Source: Agrypnia vestita (Eukaryota > Arthropoda > Insecta > Trichoptera > Phryganeidae). Taken from it: DNA of 64,000 nucleotides. Positions 55,020-64,000 of this stretch are shown here, in pieces. The notes beneath the pieces are model-generated. The model was given only the letters and a program-made list of their open reading frames with translations, searched no databases and was not told where the DNA came from. Both the position numbers and the translations under genes were made by a program. Each line of letters begins with the position of its first letter. The first letter of the stretch is position 1. The stretch covers positions 108,847 to 172,846 of the forward strand of contig JADDOH010007986.1 of the NCBI GenBank assembly GCA_016648135.1, read 5' to 3'.

Positions 55020-57689
55020 TTCGTTAGGATAATGTTAGTTTTTCACCATTTCTTCAACATCGTTTTAATCTTTTTTCTAAAGAACATTACAATAAAATCA
55101 ATTCTTGTACTTCAAGTTTATGTCTTATTGTATGTAAGTCTATGTGTAAAATCTATTCCATGTTTATTATTATCCTTAAAACTTATAGAATATTAAAAAC
55201 TTAATAATTGGTATAGGGGGGCACGGCGTCGGCGAAACCGTCTGATCAGACCCATGGCTCGAGTCAGACTAGTTAAACAGGTTTCGCGCCTTCTCCACGC
55301 GTCGGGCTCCTTTCTCATTTGTATAGTTTCCAATTTGAAAAAACCGTTAAAATTTCGAGAAATCCAAAATTATACTATAATTAAATTTTTTAAACGAAAA
55401 TTTGTTAGATCATTTTTATCGTCGCCACGAGTCTGCCTGCAAAGTTTCAGCTCGATTGGATCACGGGAAAAGGATTAAAAATCGATCCAAAGTTTATTCG
55501 TCAGACAAGCAGACGCTAAGAGTTAAAAGAAAGGGAAGAAAAATACAAGAAATCACGGAATAAAACTAAAAAAAACATTATTTCAAAAATAATAAAAGGA
55601 CAGGTACTTTACAGGAATTTAGTAAATAGTAATTAAGTCAATTTTATTGCAAACAATTCAAAAAATAAAATACACAGTAATGGATAAAGCTAATTTTGCA
55701 CCAGACTCACTAGTGGATACAATTAATTGAATAATTGGGCTGATCTTGGCTTTTTTATATTTTATTTTTATATTTTATATTTTATATTTTCCGAATAGCT
55801 TTTAAGGGAAATATCGATATTCAAACTGTTTTAAAAAAACATGATAAAGATTATTTTCCACTGTACATCCTCAAAGAGATAATACTTTGTCCTGACGGTA
55901 ACGACCTTTCCATTTCCAGTTTTGAGTGATCTTTTGACAAATGAAGTTGATTGCATCTTCTTAAGAAGGGCCTCTTATATTTTGGAATAATACAAAAATG
56001 TTTATTTCGTTTTTAGTGGTTCATCCATCCAGCAGGGTCCATCCTGCAATGGGATCCGAAACGTCGGCATCGGCCAGAAAGGTCGTATATACACGGCAGA
56101 ATATCTCAGAAAACTCTAACTATAAAGTTCTAAATGACCGTGAAAACCTGATAACCGTATTATCGAGAACATTCTAATTAATTTAATAAATTAATATAAT
56201 ACTAACGATTACCATAAATATTTGTTTTTTAATCAAATGGTTTCTCATTTTGTCGCATATTAGCATATCAAACATGTAACCTATTCATATTTATTTGATA
56301 TATTGATTGTAAAATATGAGAATTTGTATTACATAAATATCACTTGTGATTTTGTATCTACTATTTACATATCTAATGCATGTGATAAACCTATACTTAT
56401 TTGTGTGCAACCGTTTGCTATGTACAAACCATGTTGACCTTTATATTATAAAAATATGATATTATTTTTATTGCATATCGATTCATCGGTACGGTCTTTG
56501 AACCATAAATAAAAAAAATATTTCTGTAGAATCGCCGTTTATTTTAAAATCAAACATATTTGTATTACTTGTTTTAATGTGATTGATGATCGATTACTAT
56601 TATAGTATTATATGTCTACTTTGTACAGTTTTATTACTTCCTTGAATTTTTTTTGCGATCTACAGAGATAGCAAAGTTTATAGTTACTGATAAAACATCA
56701 CTACGCAAGACGACTTGACATCTTGCGTAGTGATCTAAAAGTCGAGGTTCACTCTCGGCAGCCGCTATGTTAACACTTATACCTGCATTTAAAACAGGTG
56801 TAAAGACCATCCGTAATAACAAGGATAGATGTATTGACATTTCACCTACAACAAACGTAAAGTAAAGCGCGAGACGGCGAATCTCTGAGACGTGGTGTTC
56901 ACACGGTATAGCGAAATACGAGCGGTTGTAAGCCCTGAGCCATCGTATATGAGATTTACATCCCCTTTTTATAATAGCTTCGTCTCTTTGAGACTTTTAT
57001 AATTTATCCTTAATTAATTAATATATTTTAAAAATTATTTTTTTAAATATCCAAAGAATCTCATAGAAGCGAGTTCCACATTTCAAGCATATCGGAGATT
57101 ATGTTGAGTTGAAAATTCGCTTCTGCTTTAATGGCAAAAACTATAAATCGACGATGCAACCTATAAAATGAAACCATTCTATCGCGAAAAAAATAATAAG
57201 GAAAAAATAAATAATAGATGCATACGCAATCGGATGCATAGAACTGTGCAAATGGATTGTTCATCGTGCAGAGCGAGTATAGAGTGTAGATGCATGCCTA
57301 TTACAAAAATGCACAGAATTCTAATAATGTCGATATTGAACACAAGAATAATTCTGTACACGATAATAGAGCCATCAGGTACCAACCGTATTAACCGAGA
57401 TGTACATGAATAGATTGTTTAGATCCGTGAGAACCAGCGTCTCTCCTCGAGCACCTGGTGTACAATATTTTTGGAAGGTGGAACAAAATTAACTGCAATA
57501 TAAGTGGTTCCTAAAGAATAAGTATTTATTTATTTATTTAAAAAAATGTATATTAAAGTTTTTATGAAAAAAGTTACGGACGTTACACAAAGTTACGAAC
57601 AGACCGACAGACAACGAAATTATCATTATTTGGATGTTAAAACATGCACATAACTATGCACGTAAATAATTTTTCTTAATTTTTTTTTA
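55020..57689. other. long intergenic stretch
   Basis: No gene supported. About 55215-55510 is a less AT-rich block (GCACGGCGTCGGCGAAACCG ... CAGCTCGATTGGATCACGGG) that looks like an old repeat of unknown type. About 56036-56100 carries GGGATCCGAAACGTCGGCAT. A compact hairpin lies at 56697-56734. Confidence 0.35.
56697..56734. repeat. 14-bp perfect hairpin
   Basis: Arms ATCACTACGCAAGA and TCTTGCGTAGTGAT with a ten-base loop CGACTTGACA. Pairing does not extend beyond the 14 bases. Confidence 0.8.
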
Positions 57690-57850
57690 ATAAAGATGCG
57701 AACACGGAATACGTGTCGCATCAATTTTCTTACTATTCTCAAACTAAGCATTTGCTATGAAAATAGGACCAATTTGCTGGTGTCGTGGAACGGAGCTCGA
57801 ACCACCGACCATCAGATCACTAGGCGAGCGCCATAACCACTACACCTACA
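57690..57850 (-). mobile_element. tRNA-derived SINE family 1
   Basis: Minus-strand head TGTAGTGGTTATGGCGC (A box) and GGTGGTTCGAGCTCC (B box). The plus-strand body has GCGAACACGGAATACGTGTC and TTGCTATGAAAATAGGACCA, shared with the copy at 39804. Confidence 0.7.
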
Positions 57851-58071
57851 AGATACTTATTATTTATTTATTTATTTATTTAATGTTTATGGAAGACCAA
57901 CAGCACAAAAAAAAAGCATAGAAAACATTGATACAATATAGATGGCCAATTACAGGTCTCCACATTTAGAAATATGTCAGTAATGATAAATATTTATGAT
58001 ATACTAAGGCATATTAATTATATAGAAAGAAAGAATAAAAAATTTAAACAAAAGAAAAAGAAACTTAATAA

Positions 58072-58680
58072 TTACGTGGAAAAAAATTCAGCACTCAAAA
58101 TTTTTCTTAATCTTGTGTGGCTGCACTCGAACAGGTCAATATCCAATAATCTTATCAGTTTATTGAATGCATCGCATACTCTCAAGAAATATGAATTCCG
58201 ACGATAGTTGGATGAGGTAAAATCAATGTGAAAGACTGGGTTGTGTCTACGAGATCTACAGGGAACATGGAATTTTAGTCTATTTAATAGTTCAGGACAG
58301 TCGACGTTGCCTGATACAATTTTTAGTAGGTACATCAAATCACCTATTTCCCGACGTCTGTATAAAGGTAGGATGTGATATTTTTTGCATGAACTGTCAT
58401 AATCGTCAGAAACGCAATTGAATTTAAAGTTGAGAAAGCGAATAATTTTTTTTTGAATTTGTTCCAAGCGATTTACATAGATCATATACTGGGGGTTCCA
58501 TACTTGCGTTGCATACTCGAGTTTGCTTCTGACAAAAGTGCAGTAAAGTACTTTCAATGTCTTTACACACTTAAAATCTTTAGACATTCTCATGATGAAA
58601 CCTAAAGCCCTATAAGCCTTACTTATAATAGAATCGATATGTTCATCGTATAATAATTTTCTATCATTGATCACCCTCAA
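58072..58680 (-). pseudogene. non-LTR retrotransposon ORF2 C-terminus, 5'-truncated
   Basis: Open minus-strand frame of 202 residues: NDRKLLYDEHIDSIISKAYR, ALGFIMRMSKDFKCV, TFVRSKLEYATQVWNPQYMI, RLEQIQKKIIRFLNF, and the end DAFNKLIRLLDIDLFECSHT. This is the thumb and C-terminal region after the reverse transcriptase core in jockey/CR1-like LINEs. The catalytic domain is missing. Unusually for this window, the frame is intact to its stop. A 44-base hairpin sits directly at its 5' side. Confidence 0.8.
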
Positions 58681-58689
58681 ATAATCATC

Positions 58690-58733
58690 AAAATAATTTA
58701 GTACACATCACATTATGTGTACTAAATTATTTT
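58690..58733. repeat. 19-bp perfect hairpin beside LINE fragment
   Basis: Arms AAAATAATTTAGTACACAT and ATGTGTACTAAATTATTTT with loop CACATT, ten bases beyond the 5' end of the LINE fragment. Confidence 0.85.
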
Positions 58734-60805
58734 TTTGTATACGCAAGTGTTACAGCAATAGCATATTTCTATTGAAAATTTACTTTCACTGCTATAAATA
58801 TATTTTACCAATTTAGGGCAGTGAAAATGTATCAAACAATGAATTTACACTTCCTCTGCTCAGTATCGGTAGGTGTATGTATATTTTCATAAATCAATTT
58901 TATATTTTCTGCTAGTAAGGCTATTGACCATGAATTTAACATGAGAGTAAAGTGTTTTTTAATATTTTTATTATCTGTGTTAAATATATTACTAAAATAT
59001 TTATTTATGTATATTATATTATAGTATTTTATACATTATATTATAATTAAAATACGAATCTACACATGTACATATTCATGCATTTACATTATATGCAAAT
59101 GAGTAAGAAAATCCTTAAACTGCGACGGAATATTAGTCAACTCTCGCGAATATTCATTTATAGGTTAGATTAAGTTTGAGAGTAGGTACTTGAGAGCTCA
59201 TCTCTATTACTATTGACATTATGAAGAATATTGTTGCCCGACTCGTAATTCAGGTAGAAATGTACCTGTTAAGTATTGTGGACTAACTCTGTTACATCCT
59301 GTATAGTACATAATTCACTTAAGTTGTCACACGAGTATATCTATTAGCTCACACTTGTGCATTAATCATTATATTGAATGTTAACCTGTTAGGCTCCCAA
59401 TAGGTTATCTTCTAAATGATTTATTAAATACATCGCCCGCTGAAAAGATGATAACCTGAAGACACTAGTAGCGACTAGAAGATGAACTGACCAGATCAAC
59501 AACGCTACAGGCGTCGCATTGGAAGAGCTATCCGAACTACGGTCAGCAGGGAAAGTTCGAGGAAAATCAAGGATATCAGGTCGGGGGTTATGATCCCCAG
59601 TAATGTTTAACTTTTCAGGAGAAAAAGACGATTTACTAAATATTTATGCAAAATTAATAATTCTCTCGAGTGATTCCAAAAATTCCAAATTATAATCAGC
59701 CAAATCTTTCATTTCTAAGTAGCCAAGTGACTATTTCAGACAGCTTTGCGATATATTCTTCCGGTTTGTATTCAAAACTATCGACTGAATTTTATACCGC
59801 TATATTTACCGAATTTTCATCGTATGTGAATGATCTACATAGCAATTGAAAGAGGAGATTCGAAAGGTTGGGTCGAAAAAAGAGTCACATCGCTAGATCG
59901 CTTTTAGTTCCACACATGACCGCTAGAGTGCTCGCGCTGCCAAAGTTATGCATTAATTGTGAGTATTCTATGCATCACAAGGTTTTCTGTGTTCGTGAGT
60001 TTTGTAAAATTGAGTCATAGTCATGTATAGCGCAGCGTGCCTTTCATCTCCATTTTATCATCAACATTTGTCGTTGGTATCACCAATTTGAGGAACTTTA
60101 TGCTGTATTTATGTGTTCATCCTTTTGAATAACTCAGTACTATTTATTGCTAGAGAAATTATAAATATATATCTTTTTTTAAATATAAATTAGATTAAAT
60201 ATTCTATAACTCCGGAAATGAAGATGTCATAATGTCAGATGTCAGAATAATGAATGATGAATGTCATGAACAGACCTCTCGAAGAAAGTGAAAACAAGAA
60301 GGCTGTAGTAGGTGGTTCATGGAGCCAGAGCAGGTGAGTCCCGTAACACACACAAATTCCTCATACACGAGCCAACAGGTTCGAGACCTGGGGGGAAGAC
60401 CAAGACGAGGTGAGCAGTGTTGTCAAGATTGATCTACCTGGAGTAATAGATGGCGATCGATTGTGCTGCCATATCCGTAGTACTTAAGGCCGCTAAAGAA
60501 GAGTAGGTATCTGATAAAAGTTTTCAACATCAGCTGTGATCTTAAGCTTAGGGGGCCACTCTTAGTCGTTTCGACTAACACGGCAAACACTTGATGCTTT
60601 CTCTTTCGAACTTTTGAGTGTATCGTGTTGTTTCTTCGTTTCAACTCAAGTCACCGACTGGACGTTGAAGAAACTGCTATGTCACGCTGATAAGTGTCGC
60701 CATTTTCCATATACGAAGTACTTTTTAACTTATTAATCGAATAACTAACTGCAGCTTTGAATCTTTTTTGGTAAGTGATAAATGAAGACATCGCACAGAG
60801 AAGAT
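58734..60805. other. intergenic
   Basis: No gene supported. Short frames such as 60423-60644 (minus) show no known motif. Confidence 0.35.
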
Positions 60806-61260
60806 GATTGAGAGATTAATGAATGAGAAAAAATACCAAAATGAGAGTGAAGAGGAATCTGAAGCGGTGAGATTGAGGACTACTTGGATATGGAATTGGA
60901 CTACTAAACGGATAACGTCTTCTTCGACCAACTACGGATCTGTTAGCATTTCTGGCAATTTTACTGTCCCTCAAAATAGTCCTCAGCCATCAGCAATCTC
61001 GAATAACATACGATCGAACAATAGACCGTGGTAAAAATAATAATGTTTGGTCTACTAAAAAGACAATAACAATTAGAATAGCCGCTATAAATATTGTTCA
61101 TGAAACAAAAGGTCCTACGCGTCACGCTAGAGGTGTAACAGACATGTGTCCATTAACATGTTTTGAAATATTTTTATTACCAATAAGAAAATAAATGAAA
61201 TAGTCAATGCAGAAATTATAATTAAAAAACAAAACTATAATAATCTATACGCAGGGTCAT
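60806..61260 (+). pseudogene. second piggyBac-like transposase relic, N-terminal part
   Basis: An acidic start (NEKKYQNESEEESEAVR; in another frame IEDYLDMELDY) is followed from about 61025 by RGKNNNVWSTKKTITIRIAA, then INIVHETKGPTRHARGVTDM, then CPLTCFEIFLLP. After a one-base shift comes NKKINEIVNAEIIIKKQNYN. This is the linker and start of the transposase domain in PGBD/piggyBac-type proteins. The catalytic part is absent and no TTAA-flanked ends were found. Confidence 0.65.
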
Positions 61261-61394
61261 GAAAATATCAAAAAGAGAAGAAAATTTGCTGTTTGTAATT
61301 ATAAGAAGCATCGTATGACGAAAGTGTGAATAATGGGGAGAACACAAAGTGAAAATATTTCTTAACTGAACCGATTTTTTTTGTCAATTTTTTT

Positions 61395-61557
61395 AACGTT
61401 TCAACAGACCAAGAAGCCCAATAAGTGAAGTTGTTACATCACAAAAACACCCAAGCTTGAGCAAATCACATAATTTAATTGTGACCTCATCGGGAATCAC
61501 ACCTAGAACCCTCGATGTAAGAAGGCAGTGTTTTGCCCACTGGGCTACGAGGTCCGC
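61395..61557 (-). mobile_element. tRNA-like SINE family 2
   Basis: Minus strand: TCGTAGCCCAGTGGGCAAAA, GGGTTCTAGGTGTGATTCCC, GATGAGGTCACAATTAAAT, then a body ending GTCTGTTGAAACGTTAA. Closely related to 54855-55019. Confidence 0.65.
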
Positions 61558-61970
61558 TTATAGTAAATATTTTTTTATCATTAATTAAGTTAAAAATATG
61601 AATATTCTTTGGTTACTCATATATTACTATCCCAATAAAGAGTAACGTTGATTTTTAAATAAATAATAATAATGAAAACTGAATTTTTTTTATTTTTCCT
61701 GTAAAATATTAATATATTTCTAAAAATTTTACTAACACCATTGACGTATTATAATATAGACACGTTATTTCCATACAAGCCGGCTTTCATATGTAGCAAA
61801 TATTGTTTTGAAAAAGACAACAAACCACGGCACACTTATTTCACAAACGCTCTGCGTGTAGACAGAAATATCAGGTAATTTGAAGTCACGGTGACGAAAA
61901 TAACATACTCACTAGCAGGAAAGCAATCGGCTTACGGCCGATTGCTTACTGCTAGGCCCTGCGGGCGGCT

Positions 61971-62177
61971 GTTGTGGCCGCTTCGCGGCCAATGACGACC
62001 GCTCCGCGGCCAATTGTGTTTGCTGTGCAGCAAACACAATTGTTTACCTATGCCTAAGTCAGCCGCTTCGCGGCCAATTGTATCTGGCAAATTTCCATTT
62101 TTGCTATTGTGGCCGCTTCGCGGCCAATGACGGTCGTCCAGCGGCCAATTGTGTTTGCTCTGCAACAAACACAATTG
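61971..62177. repeat. two 135-bp-spaced hairpin units in the Helitron tail
   Basis: Each unit has GTGGCCGCTTCGCGGCCAAT, a second GCGGCC hairpin, and a 32-base inverted repeat: 62011-62042, perfect 15-base arms starting CAATTGTGTTTGCTG; and 62146-62177, near-perfect. A further GCCGCTTCGCGGCC lies between the units. Confidence 0.85.
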
Positions 62178-62583
62178 ATTTCCTTACTGTTACAAAGTTA
62201 ATAGAATTTGATAATTGGCCGTATTCTGAAGTAAGCAATATTTCTTTTTTTGTTTCTTGACAGTTACTGTATAATATTGTGATGCTGTCAACTCTGAGTT
62301 TTTAAGTTTGGCTGGTTTAAAAATAATGAATTCATCAACATTGAGGAGAAAAAAATCAGATTTTAGTGTCTATGGTAGCTGTCAGTGACAGACAAAATTT
62401 CAGTGAAAAAATCAGGTTTTACTGTCTATGGTAGCTGTCAGTGACATACAAAAAATGAAACAGCTATCGAATTCTTCTTTGTATTTATTTTTATCGATAA
62501 AATTACAGCGTCTTATTTATTAATAAATTACATAGCATTTTAGTTTAATGATTATTGATAAATGAATGTATTTTAAAAATATA

Positions 62584-64000
62584 TCATTTTGTAGTCCATT
62601 TCACGACCATCATCTTTAATACTATCCACATAATAAAATGTAAAGATTGACCTTCTAAACGCCCGAGTACATCTTCGTTAACCAATCGAGCATGTTCATT
62701 CTTTGGACACAGTATCGCTCGTTTACTCATTAGGGGAACATCCGCTATAGAATGTACTTCATTATATATGCTTTGAACAACATTTTGACTTACACTTTCA
62801 TTTGGAATAAGCACTGATGACGCATACTTTCCTTCCACAGGAGGCAGCTTTCCATCGCCTAAATCTAAAAGCCACTGTGTAAATGAATTTTCACCTTCTA
62901 AAGCGGGGACATTAGTTTTCAAATTGAAAATAGTAAAATTTTTCCAATGTTGGCTGTTTTTAATAGATGTCGCTACTAACTGACCGCGAGAAGCCCTTCG
63001 AGAAACTGGTAGAATTTGTCTAGTTGCCGCCCAAAATGATTACTTTATTGCCAAAAATATCATTATTACCCATTACATCGCGCAGAGTACGTTCAATTAT
63101 ATCTAAAGCTATAACTGGCGCCATCGGTGCTTCATCCCAGATGATAACATCAGCTGCACTTATAATTGCACGGTTCTTGGATGTCACTCTGCGTGTTGTG
63201 TTATTCTATAAATCAAGAAGTAAATTAAAAGCCATGTGACATGTACGTCCACCTGGTAATAAAATTGCTGATATTCCTGTCCAAGCAACAGATAAAACTT
63301 TCTTAGATCTTCCTCTTCAAGTATGTATAATAGTCTTATAAAGGAACGTTTAACCTGTGCCACCAGGACCGTCAATAAAGAAACATTTTTTTGTTTCAGG
63401 TACATCTGAAATTTTTTACTTAATATACTGTCGAAAGCACAATGTTGTTCTCGATTGAGTTTTCCAGCCATCTCTAACCCTAAAGAACTTTCTAATGCTA
63501 AATTAATATCAACCACTTCATTATAAGTATTGCTGTAATCTGGTCCCGGCAAACCCTGTGATTTGCAAGAAGAATTTTCATTTATTAATGCCTTTTGAAT
63601 ATACAAAAGGGAACAATTTTGTGCAATTTCTGCAGTAGCACCTTGACGACTGAAGTCTTCTGACATCAAATCTTTGAAATCGTTTCACAGCTGCAACGGA
63701 TCTGGTGGGAGGCAATGAATCATTAATAAGACAAATAGGTCGCGAAGAGCTTTTGGCATCATATACGTTGAAGCTTCAGCCATGCAACGCTGCCATTATC
63801 CAATATCATCGATGAGTCCTAATTCTCGTACTGCATCACGAAATGTAGGAAGTAGACAACCATTAACAGTCCGCAAAGATTCAAAGGACGTAGCGCCAGT
63901 CACTTGTAAAAGAATAAGTCTTAAATGGTATAATTCTATATTTCTAGGAGAAACGGGGGACATGCGACCACTAATCTTGTCCCCGCCACATTGCCTCTTC
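62584..64000 (-). pseudogene. Helitron Pif1-like helicase, disrupted, partial
   Basis: Minus-strand frames, from high to low coordinates: ELYHLRLILLQVTGATSFES then LRTVNG (about 63950-63860), LIDDIG, LNREQHCAFDSILSK (about 63440), CFFIDGPGGTG followed by a stop codon at 63350-63352 where the Walker A Lys is expected, SVAWTGISAILLPGGRTCHM, AADVIIWDEAPMAPV (Walker B, about 63115-63160), then FTQWLLDLGDGKLP and AILCPKNEHARLVNEDVLGR, ending near 62584. This is the C-terminal helicase half of a RepHel protein. At least three frameshifts or stops make it inactive. Confidence 0.85.

Larger units (their letters stand above)
61912..64000 (-). mobile_element. large Helitron, 3' half (continues past the window)
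   Basis: On the minus strand the element ends TTCCTGCTAG at 61912 followed by host T. A perfect 11-bp hairpin (AAGCAATCGGC, loop TTACG, GCCGATTGCTT; 61921-61947) lies just before the end. This is the classic Helitron 3' end. Upstream come hairpin-rich repeats (61971-62177), a MITE-derived segment (about 62210-62440), a helicase relic (62584 on) and the window edge. The 5' end and Rep domain lie outside. Confidence 0.85.

Noticed and set aside
61932..62174. Open frame with repeated HNWP...RSGH motifs
   Set aside because: A by-product of the hairpin repeats in the Helitron tail.

Overview
The window looks like AT-rich nuclear DNA from an insect, most likely a moth or butterfly. The evidence is intron-bearing RR-1 larval cuticle protein genes of lepidopteran type (a tiny first exon coding only Met-Lys-Leu, then a signal-peptide exon, then a chitin-binding exon), plus a dense mix of Helitrons, mariner, piggyBac, Harbinger, pogo, non-LTR retrotransposons and tRNA-derived SINEs. 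No rRNA, CRISPR or bacterial-type operon was seen, and no tRNA gene that looks functional.

The conventional genes are five intact cuticle protein genes, named A-E here: A (5788-7219, minus), B (14340-15621, plus), C (21204-22948, minus), D (34366-35248, minus) and E (46857-48232, minus). All have three coding exons with the same intron phases and give secreted proteins of 113-114 residues. A and B are divergent near-copies. C and E encode the same protein. D is the outlier. A sixth promoter with its MKL exon (about 24543-24634) has no exons of its own downstream. A, B, C, E and the orphan share a compact promoter: TATAAAAG, then a TGTCACA box, then an ATCAGT-type start about 30 bases from the TATA.

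Layout: 1-5.7 kb is intergenic with a Helitron-like tandem array, a foldback MITE and an (AT)n tract. At 5.7-7.3 kb is gene A. At 7.9-13.9 kb there are two more Helitron-like arrays, a Helitron 3' end split by a broken mariner, and a reverse transcriptase relic. At 14.2-15.7 kb is gene B. At 16.6-20.8 kb are a jockey-type relic, a short mariner with intact ends, and a second non-LTR tail. At 21.1-24.7 kb are gene C and the orphan promoter. At 26.9-32 kb are a retroposed palindrome, a piggyBac with TTAA sites, another non-LTR tail and a pogo relic. At 34.3-35.4 kb is gene D. At 35.7-46 kb are GIY-YIG, MITE, SINE and Harbinger relics and an odd array of 16-base motifs. At 46.7-48.4 kb is gene E, with a 488-base element in its first intron. 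The remainder is mostly featureless until a Tc1/mariner relic, two SINE families, a second piggyBac relic and a large Helitron (61912 to beyond the window end) whose helicase carries a stop in the Walker A motif.

The cuticle genes form a dispersed tandem family that probably supplies closely similar structural proteins to the same tissue. Their coding sequences look homogenised while introns and spacers have diverged. Several transposon insertions can be placed in time because an unoccupied paralogous site lies in the same window. I found no clearly new protein system. The items most worth following are the exon-limited homogenisation, the shared promoter block with its orphan copy, the mariner fusion reading frame, and the 16-base motif arrays.
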